Positions 35,001-45,154 of a stretch of DNA of 64,000 nucleotides are shown in pieces. The stretch is taken from NCBI GenBank assembly GCA_030549205.1, contig JAUKTV010000010.1, positions 1,240,001-1,304,000 on the forward strand. Reading direction: 5' to 3'. Each line of letters starts with the position of its first letter. Position 1 is the stretch's first letter. The notes under the pieces are model-generated. The model saw only the letters and a program-made list of their open reading frames with translations, was not told where the DNA came from and did no database searches. Source of the DNA: Apiosordaria backusii (Eukaryota > Ascomycota > Sordariomycetes > Sordariales > Lasiosphaeriaceae). The position numbers and the translations under genes are program-made.

Positions 35001-38000
35001 AATAGTAAGTATACCTTTAACCTATATTTGTTAATTAAAGTCCTTACCTTTATTAATATTAAAGTTAAGTAGTGCTTATTAGTTTATAATAAGGATAGTT
35101 AAATAAATGCTTTTATAATTGAAATTACTATTTAAATTATTATTTAAATTATCTTATTATACTTATTAGTATATATTAATATTACTAATAGTTTCTATAA
35201 AAACGTTATTAAAAACCGGTATCGATTTAAAGGTAAATAAAGGATATTAAAAACTTTTATTAGCTTTTAAAAGCCTTTAAACCGGTTTAATTAATTAGAA
35301 ATCTATACTTTACTACTTAGTTATACTTAATAGTACCTTCTTTTTTAAGTCTTAATTAGTAACTAGAAAAATGGCGCTCCTTAGACCGTTAACCTTACTT
35401 TCTATAATAGAAGGTTTTAATAAAGCTTATTGGTTAAATTTACTTACTTTTATTATCTTATTAAAGATAGATAATATATTTATCTTAATAATTAAAGCAC
35501 TTAAGAGCTTAGTAACCTTCTTTACTATATTTAAAGAAAGTGCCTTCTTTTTTTAAGCTTACTATTAAAGAAAATTATTTTATTAAAAGTAATGTTATAT
35601 ATAGTAAATATATACTTAAAAGTAAAGACCTAAATATAATAGAGATTTGTAACTTTATAGTTTATTAAATAGTTAATATATGCTTTTAAAAGTTCCTTAA
35701 AAGCCTTATAAAAAAGGTGTTTCTTACGATCCTTATTTAAAAGATATATATAGTAACTATATATATAAATATTACTTTAATCCAGTTTAAAATCTTATAT
35801 AAATTTAAAAGTAAAGAAAGACTCCTATTACCTTATTTATTATTAGAATTAAAAAAGAAAGAGCTTATTAAGAAAGATATAACTATATTGTTTATTTAAT
35901 AATTTAATATAAAGATAAGAAGCTACTTATAAGACTTTAAGCTAAAGACTAAATAGTAATTAAGCTATAGTTTATATTACAATCCTCTTTATAGTAAGCT
36001 TTTTTTTTACTTACTTAATTATACTATTTAACTTCTTTTAATTAAAAAGAGAAGTCTTAAGTTCAATTTTATTATTAAAGGCTTAAATAGTAAAATCCGT
36101 CTTACTTAAAGTAAGTAAAACGCTAGCCTTATTATTAGAGTATAAAATATATATAAAGATGCTGAATTATCGTTTAATTTAATTAATAAAGCTTTTTAAA
36201 GTAGTAAAAACTTTAATTTAAGTTTTATAAGTAAAAGGGAATATTTACATTTTACTATAATATTTATTTACTATAATAAAAGCCTACTGTAAGCTATTAT
36301 AAGCTTCTTTAAAATTAAAGAGATCTTAAGTAATATACTAGAATGGTTAAAAAAAGTAGTTAAGTAAAGGCTTATATAAAATAACCTAAATAGTATATAT
36401 TCTTATATAGTCTTTATATTAGATTTACTAAATACTATTGATTTTAACGTTTTAAGCTTATTCTATTAAATAATTTAAAGTATTAGCTTTAAAGTATTTA
36501 GCTTATATATATTAAAGTACTTTAGAATTGTCCTTTAAGTATAAAGGATTTTAAGAAGGTCGATATAAGTATAAAATAGTATAATTGATAGTATTGGAAA
36601 TCGCTAGTTAATAGATAGTTCTAATAGTATTTATAGAAATTTAAGAATTTACAAAGGAAGAAAAGTAAGCGAAAAAAGGAATATATTTAAAGAATATTAA
36701 GTTTTAGTAGGTCTTTAATTATTTAATTTTAACTAAATTGTTAAATTCTTCTTTAAAATATAAAGCTTAATTTATACTATAATACTAAACTCTATATATT
36801 TATAAATACTATTTAAAAATAATGTTAATATAAAAGCCTTTAACAATATAGACTTCCTTTAAAATTAAATTTAAAAGGCTATCCTTTTTTATAAGTATAT
36901 TTTTAAAAACGTACTTACTATAATTATAAATAGGAAAAAAGGTAGTTTTAACCTTAACCTAATGCTTTTTAAAGTAAAGCTTATATAAATTAGAAATTAG
37001 GAACTTCCTTAAATTAACAATATATATATTAAAGTAATTATCGTAAACTATAAACTTAAAAAGTAAGTAAATATTAAAGGCCTTAATAGTAAGTGCTATA
37101 TTAGAATTGTGCTATTTAAGTTAAACTATATTTATTTAATTTTAAAGATCTTTAAAAGAGATAGAATTAATAGTAATAGTTATTAAAGCTTTCTAAAGCT
37201 TAAAAAGAGAATTATAAAAGGGTTTCTTTAAGCTTTAAAAAAGCTACTACTTAATAGTATTGTTTTAATATAATTGCTTAAATTTATTATAAGTAAATAG
37301 GTAATTCTTAATCTTATTATATATTTTAAAAGTAAGATTAAAAGACTAGAAAGCTTTTAAGGCTTAACCTATAAGCGCGAATTTAAGTTTAAAGTATTAT
37401 TTAGGCTTTTAAATATAATTCTTTAAACTTTTATCTTTAATTAAGTATAAACAATCGATTGGCTTCTTTTCTAAATACTTAAAAATATAAGAATTCCTAT
37501 CTTTAAAAGGATTATTAATAAAGAAAGATTAAAAGCCTTTTAAGCTAACTTTAATAAGCTCTTTAATAATAAAACTATAAAAAAACTTACCGGTTTAATA
37601 TAAAGAGGGAGTCTTTAAATTGCAAATCTCTTACTTTTAAATAGTTAAGCAGTAATTCCAAGCCTATTTAAAAGCAAAGTATATATTAATAGCATTTAAA
37701 AAGCTTATAAAAGTAAAGGTACTTTAAACCTTAAATAGCTTATATACTTTAATTTAATTAAGTATATTAATTTATATTAAATACCATTTACCAAAGTTAA
37801 TATTACTTTAATAAGCTTACTTAAATATAGTATTGTATTTTTTATAAAAAGCTATATAGAAATTAATAAATATAAGTATAAATAGAGTTTTAAAGTACTG
37901 GACTTAATATTAAAAGACTAACTGTATAAGGCTAATATAAAGCTTAATAACCTTTAAAACTGTAAATATTAAGGTATTTATAAAAGTTAGGATTTTAAAA

Positions 38001-38498
38001 GTAGTATTAAATACTTTAATAGTAATTTCAGGCTTTACTATTTCTTTACTTTTAAACTAATCTTTAAGTATAAGCTTAGTAGCTTTATTAATAAATAGTT
38101 TAAAAAGTAAAGAAGTAAATAGAATACTTAAATATATTATAGTAGTATAGGTTAATAATAAATCCTAGTTTATATAAGTATAGAACTATTTAATAAGCTT
38201 TATATAATTTTTATATAGAAAAGATTTGTTATTTAAAAAAGTAAAGTTACTTTAAATGTTATTTACTTTAAAATCGATAAGCTTTTAAACCTTTAAAAGG
38301 TTAGTTTAAAAGTATAAAAAAGTATATTAATTAAACTAGTTATTTATAGTATAAAGGATAATATTGTTAGTAACGGTAGCTTTAGTAAATATAGTAGAAA
38401 TTAAAGAAGGAAGAAAGGTAGGCTTAATAGACTTAAATAAGTAAATAAAGAGATTTTTAAGACCATTAGGCTCGGTTAGAAAATGCTAGGCTTATAAC
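32100..38498. other. A+T-rich interior of the retrotransposon
   Basis: Six kilobases dominated by TTAAA, TATA and AAAG words with almost no CpG or CpA. The longest start-to-stop frame (35371-35556, 61 codons) is low-complexity and not a gene. On the minus strand near 37200-38000 a reading frame with only TAA/TAG interruptions looks faintly protein-like and may be a remnant of gag or pol. Nothing here can be functional as protein. Confidence 0.7.
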
Positions 38499-38787
38499 TA
38501 TAGAAAGGAAAAATCCTATAGTTTTAAAATAAATTATATATATTAATTTAAATAAAAGAAAAGCTTTAAAAAGCGTAGAAAGCTATATATTTATATACAA
38601 ATAGTTTTATCTTAAAGAATCTATTCCTTCTATTCGAGCTACAGTAAGCTTTTCCAAACTTCCGTTTATCTAACCGACGTTCTATTAAGTCCTAAAGCTA
38701 TTCCTAAATCCCTAACGCGGCTGAATCTTTCCAATAGCTACGTTACACCAGGCTTACAGTGCTCGCCCCACTTTTTCCTGCTCTACA
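38499..38787 (-). repeat. Right LTR (less mutated)
   Basis: 289 bp, starting TATAGAAAGG and ending CTGCTCTACA. The outer half (about 38640-38787) keeps C and G at many sites that are T and A in the left copy, so it is the better template for identifying the family. Confidence 0.85.
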
Positions 38788-38792
38788 GAATG
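38788..38792. repeat. Target-site duplication GAATG (right copy)
   Basis: Identical to the pentamer before the left LTR. It marks the end of the insertion and the resumption of the kelch-type gene. Confidence 0.75.
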
Positions 38793-40348
38793 TTCTGTGT
38801 CGGTTGGTATCATCCTGCTAGTTTCGGTCGTCGGCATGGGCGCGGTATTGTTAGGGTCGAGGAATAGTCTCTTGAGCTAATTGCTTGACCACACGACTGA
38901 CGCCAAACTACCTTGTGCATACCACTCTCTAACCATAACCGGTGACTCATAGTCCTCGGCTTTCGCATCGTACCTGTTACTCCATGCCAACCTCGCCAGG
39001 TCAAATACACCGAGTCCGTTTGACCAAGGGTCTGGGTCAAGCAGCGAATTCGGAAAGCCGAGGGACCCATCATTCCCCTCCACCGTGATCATCTGTCTTT
39101 TTCCAGCGAGCACGCAAGATGGCTTATCACGATTTGCCCCATTTGGTGACTCCGGTGATGCTTGAAAGAAAATAAAACCTGGAAGAGACAGCACGTAAAT
39201 TTCACCCACAGCTCTCATGGTTGAGAAAGGACGGCCGCCATATATGAATCTTTCACCGTAATGTATCATGTTATCGCATGACATGAAGAGCTTGATAATT
39301 AGCTGTAAACTTACATCTCATATGTACCATTATTTCCACGTACACCAACCACGCAAAACTTATCTCTTGGGGTCGGCCGCGCCCCTGTCGTCTGCTGCCA
39401 GTACCATTTCTTTTCTCTTGTATCGTATACCGTTAAGTTTGTGAAGTCGGCCCATATTTGGTCTTCAGAACCTTCATAAAAAGGCGCATATTTGCCCCCC
39501 ATGAAAATCAACAATGCTTCTGGCCCAGCACCGAACGGCACATGTTGGGCGGCACCACCGACAAGTGTTCCGAAAGGCCCAACGCCCGCGGAGGATGAGT
39601 TGGTGAGTTCACCAGTCGTCATTTTGAATTCTGTGATCCCCGGCATGGTGATTACCTTGCCCGAATCATCGCCTAGCGCCGCGACCACGATACTCGTATC
39701 AGTTCGCCATGATGCCGAGCCACTCAACCAATACCCTACATCTTTGCTTTGGGTCCACGCCCCAAACGTCGTGCGGATGTTCCGGCTCAAAGCGACGGAG
39801 GAGACTTTGTTTTCTTTGCTCCAAGACCCGCCGCCTGAGCCGTCGGCGGTGAACTTCCACATGGCGGAGGGTGGGGGCTGAGCGAGGTACGCTGTTATAC
39901 CACCCCAGATGTAGAAACCCGAGCCGGAAGGGCCGCGCCAGGCTGCTTGGTTGTTGAGGGAAGGGATAGATTGAGGCTTGGGGATCTTATTAAAGGTCGC
40001 GGCGTTGTTGGTCTAAGATGTACCAGGTACCCAAAGGAATGGAGAGGGTGTGGTTGGGTGCGTGGGATGGGTTGCCGGTGGGGGGTTTCCCGTTGTCGAG
40101 GTGAGCAATCTTGCCGCCATGGATATAGAGGTAGTCGCCAATGACAATTGCTGTGAATCAAGAAGAGCGGGTTAGCACAGAAGGATGCCTTTTGTGTTTA
40201 ATACACATGCGTGTCGTCACATACCCCCAGACATCACGCGCCTCAGAAAGTCGCTCGTTGATGGGGCATCTTCTGCGTAAGCTGGGGGTAACAGCCATGG
40301 CCCAACAGAAGTAAGGAAGCTGAAGGCACCCGGTGGCGTGATACGCAT
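38793..40348 (-). pseudogene. 5' part of a disrupted kelch/galactose-oxidase-like membrane protein gene
   Basis: The ATG at 40348 opens a signal peptide (MRITPPGAFSFLTSVGPWLL). Exons are 40348-40225, 40150-39315 and 39249 onward. Kelch-like blades are visible: DYLYIHGGK, GFYIWGG, LLIFMGGKYAPF, DTREKKWYWQ, FIYGGRP and LGVFDLARLAWSNRYD, with N-glycosylation sites. These type I proteins are common and uncharacterised in filamentous fungi. The gene is broken three ways. First, there is a one-base shift between about 40040 and 40008. Second, an in-frame TAG lies at 38879-38877 where CAG is likely. Third, the LTR retrotransposon is inserted after 38793. The stop lies just 90 bp from the LTR and is a CpA-to-TpA change, the kind RIP makes when it spreads from a repeat. 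The membrane anchor is stranded at 30605-30947. Confidence 0.82.
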
Positions 40349-41014
40349 CTTGAAATGATATACCGCGTTTCGTAGGCGCGAGGGTCAAGCGTCTCAAGAT
40401 ACTATCCAGGAAAGGGGAGAAGCCAAGTTGTCAAGACAAGGGGGAGGAGAAGGTAGGAAAGTGGAAGGATCCGAGTTTGTGCACGTCTGTGCAGCAAAAT
40501 CTGAAAACTGGGATTGGACACACGGATCATGAGCCTGCGACTTGTTTAGAGTGGTACCTGAACTTACCTATGCTGTGCAACAACTGTGAAGGAAAGACTG
40601 ATAAAGCGGTTTGTGTAGCACGTCTGGCGAGGCATCGGTCTGGTGCTCAGGCAGGACTGCAGGGGAGTCGGAATATTGCCAGGGCTAATGCATCATCATG
40701 GAGCCTTTTCCGCCCATTAATGATGCATAAATGGAGCGTATAGGCACGTCGTGGACAAAAAGAATAGAGACTCCAACTTAATACCAAGGCCTTCTAAGAT
40801 AGTAATGAGGCGTTTGAAAACAGTCGATACGTCTTAAAGATGATTTAATAGGCGTTCGGATGTAATTGGAATGCCTATTAATTACTTTTAAGGCCTTGCG
40901 ACTATCTTTACAGGCCTATTCACTATCTTTTAAGAGCTTTGTTTTATGCAGCAGTCTCTATTTTTTTTGTCCACAACGTGACAGGCTTTAAAGTCAAGCC
41001 TTTGTACATATAGC
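40349..41014. other. Intergenic region carrying a MITE-like element
   Basis: Apart from the inverted-repeat element at 40745-40980, no gene or motif is recognised. It lies between the start of the kelch-type gene and the end of the next minus-strand gene. Confidence 0.6.
40745..40980. mobile_element. MITE-like element with 28-bp terminal inverted repeats
   Basis: The left end (40745-40772, CACGTCGTGGACAAAAAG...) and the reverse complement of the right end (40953-40980) agree at 26 of 28 positions. The 236-bp element has no coding capacity. Inside, an AAGATAGT-centred motif followed by a GGCC/GGCG core occurs in both orientations, adding stem-forming ability. Size, ends and lack of genes suit a miniature inverted-repeat transposable element. 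A clear target duplication was not found. Confidence 0.65.
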
Positions 41015-43486
41015 CTACTTCCCCGAGCTCGACCCTAACATCGTTAACCTCCTAACAGCACTCCCGCCGCCATTTCTCTCCAGCCTTGTGACATCCCCTT
41101 CAAAGCCAAAGCCGAACTTGAACTCTCTTGACCCTTGCCCATTAACTTCGACCAGCCCATACCCCATTCTCATCCCCTTCACCCCCTCACCCACCCGCCC
41201 ACCGCCACCATCATCCCACTCAACCTTCCTCAAACCCTCCCCTCGCGTAGCCGCAACAAAACTACTAAACTTCACATTCTTCATCAACCCACCATTTTCA
41301 CTTACTGACAGTATCCCCACAATCACCCCTATCAAGCCCAACCCAACAGAGATGCTGTACACAATCCACAAATCTCTCACATGATAGGTGTACATATTTC
41401 CAACTCTGGATCTCTGACAAGGGTATTTCAACGCATCCGCATCTTGCTGTTGAATATCCGGATCAATACCACTTTGTTGATCTGGCTTGGCGGCCCATAC
41501 AACGCTCGTAAACTGGGGATTGGACAGGATACTAAGAATGATGTCCTCAGAGTAGAACCTTTGAATCACCTCCATCAGGTTGTCGGCAGGGAAGTAGTTG
41601 TTGGCGATATCTAACACTTTGGTCTGGATGGCGTTGGTGTTTGCCATTGGCACACCGTTCGCGTTTTGTTTGTTGACGGCAACTGTACCATTGAGAAACG
41701 ATCGGGCGATAAGAGATAGCGAGTGATAAGCTGCTGTACGACGATATTGGCGCTTGTCCTTGGGAAAGATGTAGTTGGATTCCGGTCTAGCGGTGGTATT
41801 ATCTGCGGTCCCATCTTGTGATTCGACATCGGGGAAGTAAGTCGTGTTGATGACTGGGCGGAGATATTCTACGTCAATGACATTGGTTGAATGGAGGTTC
41901 TCGGTGTAGTTGAACTTGACGGTGTAAGCCGATTCGTAATTCTCGCAGGCGAATAGCTTGGGAGTGAAAGCTTGTTCCCAACCTGGAGATGAAGATGTCT
42001 CAGGAAGAGGCTCGTCCGGGTTGGCTTGGGTTGAATAACCTATCCATATGATGGGTTCGGTCCGGAGAGCCCCAAGATTCTTTGGATAAGGCCGGGGAGT
42101 CTTGGGAATTCCGCCTGCTTCGACATCCTTCATTTGCATGTTGAAGTACTCTCCTCCTGTTGTAAAGGCGTAGTAGCTGTAGATACCTTTGGGAACGAGA
42201 ACATCTGTGTTAAAGGGCGGTGCGATGCTACCGGATTCCTGCGTTAAATTGGAGACCTTGGTTCCCACGCCGCTTGCAAGCTCAGTGCACTTGTATGCCG
42301 GAGCAATGAATTTGATCTCGAAAGTGCAGTTCCATCCACTTCCGCAGGTCTCTGCCTGGGCATTCTTCCGCATGACTGTCTCGCCCATGAAGGCACCAAT
42401 AGTGAGGGTCTGAGCCAGCGTCAAACCTGGTGCCGTGTAGTAGTCAAACCATTCATCGCTGTCATCTTTGTCGCCAGCCTTTCGAGTAGTATTCCAGATG
42501 GAGGCAGGGACTTCGTAATACTTCCCAATCTTCGTAGGATCTCTCCACTCGTCTGTTTCTTCGAACGTGAAGTTGAGCGTCCTGATTCCAGCGCACCTGT
42601 CTTCTGTCACAAGCCGGCTTAGTTCGACTTGTAGCGTATTGGCGGTCAGGATGACCATCACGGGAGCAATCCTATGTTTGTCAACAAATGATAGCCACAT
42701 TGAATCAAGATAGTATACTCACCACACAAAGAGAGCCAGCAACGCCGCTATCTTTGCGGCTTTAAGCACCTCCCAACTGCCAAAAGAAGCCAAGCTCTCA
42801 GTCATAGAAAACAACGAATCTAACGCCCCGACACTCAACAGTCGTTTCCGTGCTGTCACCCAAACCCGCTGGTGAGCAGCCTCGATAACAGCAGCACCAA
42901 GGCCTGCCTTGGCTCCGAATGCTAACAGAGTTCCATACCGCTGCATCACAAGCTGATCCGTCGCTGGCTTCCCATTCAATGTACTGTAAAAAACGTGGTG
43001 GCTGACCGCACACGCAACACCAAAGATGAAGCAGATGTACATGGCCCATTTGGAGCGCCGTATTCGACCGAAGAATGATGGCCCGGATGGCCTGGGACCA
43101 TCACGGCCTGGCGGAGAATCGATATGATGCTGGGTCGCTGGTGCTGGGCTGATGACCGACTGCAAAAACCCTTGCTTGGTAGGTTCTTGAACCTCCTCGA
43201 GCATGTGGTAGTCTCCGTTATGGTACTGACTGGATGCATGATGATGGTCGCCGAATGGGTTGTCTCTCGCGCGCTGGGTCCCTAAATCCCCCATTTCCAC
43301 CCCGTCCACTCCCCAAGGCGTCACATGCTGTCTGTAGGCTGGATGTTGAGAACTGTGCGGTTGCTGAGGGATCGACTCCCACTCAAGTGGGGTAGCGGCT
43401 GGGAGGTTGGAGATCGACCCAGACTCAGTTGACCGGTGGTCCCAGCTGAGCCCTTGGTGGCCAAATTCAGAGGATCGGGTTGCCAT
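41015..43486 (-). CDS. Uncharacterised fungal multi-pass membrane protein (806 aa)
   Basis: Two exons (43486-42723 and 42671-41015) give 806 residues. The N-terminal 145 residues are polar. After a basic FFGRIRRSKW come membrane spans (WAMYICFIFGVACAVSHHVF; LLAFGAKAGLGAAVIEAA; AAKIAALLALFVW continuing into IAPVMVILT). Then follows a large, probably extracellular domain with many NxS/T sites and Cys residues (CAGIRTLNFT, CGSGWNCTFEIKF, ACENYESAY). A final span (LWIVYSISVGLGLIGVIVGIL) precedes a cytosolic tail. This layout belongs to a broad fungal family without known function, sometimes mislabelled in databases as formylmethionine deformylase-like. The start at 43486 is the first ATG that precedes the conserved part. 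Confidence 0.78.
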
Positions 43487-44108
43487 CCAAACATAGGAAA
43501 AAGAAGTAAGCTTTGGTTGCGGCACCTGGGATAGTACACAAAGCAGGTCGCCAGGTCCTGGTCTGGAGAGGAATCAGTAAAATTTGGAGGAGGACTTCCA
43601 GGCTGGCTCGATTCAGGGGATTCGAGCTAGGCGGATGGTGTAACATCAAATGCTTGGTTGCCATTGGCTGAGCTTAGCTTGACAGCTATCAACGGCCTGG
43701 ATTCAACCGAACTTACTTCGAAGGAAGGGCCTGGATTTGCTGCTGGGGTCCAATTCAGGGCCCAATCTGACCTGATTGGTTCGCTCGGAGCTAGAGAAGC
43801 CTAAGTACCTTCAACACTAATGGCAAACGACTCAGGCCCGCTCAATGGTGAGACCCTTTGTTTTCAAAGCAAGAAAAGGTTTGCAAACTATCAACAGGTT
43901 TATAGTACTGGAGTAAAAACACATAATCCGCAGTCTGATGCCTAAGAGCGGCCGTTGGTAAGGTATATATATTATGTTTGCTCGGTCCTCCTCCTCGCTG
44001 TTCGCAGCACTATCCTTGCACTCCACACGCAGAAGACTTGCGCTCAGTTTTGACTGGCCTTGCCCTAATGGGCATTTCTAGCCACCCAGTCTCCGTCGCA
44101 TCTTCTCT
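43487..44108. other. Intergenic region
   Basis: Probably the promoter of the 806-residue membrane protein gene; no gene or repeat recognised. Confidence 0.5.
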
Positions 44109-44862
44109 CTAGACACCTTCCTTTGGTCCCAGTGAGAGATGCCCAGCAGTGACCTCAACCGAATATGACTCCCACTTGGAACCCGGCGAGTGTGTCACGC
44201 AACGGACGGCTATGTATATATCGGAAACCTTCGAGCTGGGAACTGGTGGTTCTGCCCTTGAGACAATGGTTTTTTCCTTCTTGCCGCCGATATCTCAGAG
44301 AAGATGTCTGTCTAGACAGGTTTTCCCCGGTTCTACAAGAGTCACGGCTGGGTGGAGCGTATTTGATAATTTCCCTTCTGCCATTCGCTTGAATTTAAAG
44401 TAGAACAGGACCCCCGCCAGTGCGTCTTGGTTGCTGTTGTGGGCCTGGGGTTGGATCGAGCTTAGTTTTGTCTCCGACGTAGTGAGTACCACTGTAAAGT
44501 GGACATAAAAGTCGTGATGCTTTTCGACAATGAACTCGTTGATATTATGTGGCTGCTGCAGATGCGACGGTGAACATTGCCCCATTGATAACGGCCAGTC
44601 CGTCTGATTGTCCAAGTTGACGTTGAGCCCGATCATCATTCGGTCCGCAAGACTTTTAGATTCAGACTCACGGAAGAATCTTGGAATGCAGACCTTTGCA
44701 TCTTTCAACCGCGTCGCACGACTCGGATCAGCTTTGGCACGGACAATGCCATTTTTCTGGCGTAGGTAGTAGTGTCCACCGTGCGTGAGGTCCAGCCAAA
44801 TCTCGTCGAGGTCGAGAAGAGAAGTGATTGAGTGCGACTTGATACCTTTGGTGGTTCATTGA
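44109..44862 (-). pseudogene. Probable degenerate hypothetical gene
   Basis: On the minus strand a protein-like frame runs from about 44862 (SLLDLDEIWLDLTHGGHYYL, RMMIGLNVNLDNQTDWPLS, HHDFYVHFTVVLTTSETKL) to a TGA at 44297-44295. The same frame then continues open (VSDIYIAVRCVTHSPGSKW) to a TAG at 44111-44109. The composition is coding-like on both sides of the TGA, so the stop is either a mutation (CGA to TGA) or lies in an unrecognised intron. No ATG opens the frame at its 5' end, where a TGA lies just upstream of 44850. I do not recognise the family. Confidence 0.4.
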
Positions 44863-44865
44863 CAC

Positions 44866-45144
44866 ATTGCAAGGACATCAGGTGTGTATATCAACCCATG
44901 GGATCGGCATTATTCGGATGCAGCTCGGCTGTTGGACGGTTCGAACCATATACCGGATCAGGCGACACACTTTGAGCGACCGTGTCCATGGGGTCCAGCA
45001 CGAGAGGCACGCCTGGGAGAGATCCTCCGGCACTGGGCCTCTCTGGTAGAAGACGGATCGTGGAAGGCTGACAGCGATGGTGTTGCAGAGAATTTGACAT
45101 GGTTTGATAACAATATAGAAAAGGCTAAGCTGAAGAGGATGTAA
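44866..45144 (+). pseudogene. Gene fragment: coding-like C-terminal exon without a start
   Basis: A plus-strand frame of about 90 codons (VYINPWDRHYSDAARLLDG, EARLGEILRHWASLVEDG) ends at a TAA at 45144. It looks like genuine coding sequence but has no ATG at its 5' end and no evident upstream exon, because the opposite-strand fragment ends at the same point. It may be the last exon of a gene whose 5' part was lost. Confidence 0.35.
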
Positions 45145-45154
45145 TGTCAACTAC

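Larger units (their letters stand above)
30953..38787 (-). mobile_element. RIP-degraded LTR retrotransposon inserted in the kelch-type gene
   Basis: A 7.8-kb element with two 289-bp LTRs (30953-31241 and 38499-38787) that align end to end, with differences mostly C/T and G/A. It is flanked by GAATG duplications. The interior is extremely A+T-rich, TpA-rich and has no open frame above 61 codons, as strong RIP produces. A purine run on the minus strand (AAGGGGGTA) abuts the left LTR, like a polypurine tract before a 3' LTR. The minus strand after the right LTR reads TTATAAGCC, a possible primer-binding site. This suggests the element's sense strand is minus, at low confidence. The superfamily (Gypsy or Copia) cannot be told by eye. 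A later solo LTR is nested at 31704-32094. Confidence 0.88.

Noticed and set aside
35371..35556. 61-codon frame in the A+T-rich element
   Set aside because: Low-complexity Leu/Ile/Phe-rich sequence in RIP-mutated DNA; chance frame.
44934..44950. GGTTCGAACC resembling a tRNA B box
   Set aside because: It lies inside a coding-like frame and lacks an upstream A box and acceptor stem.
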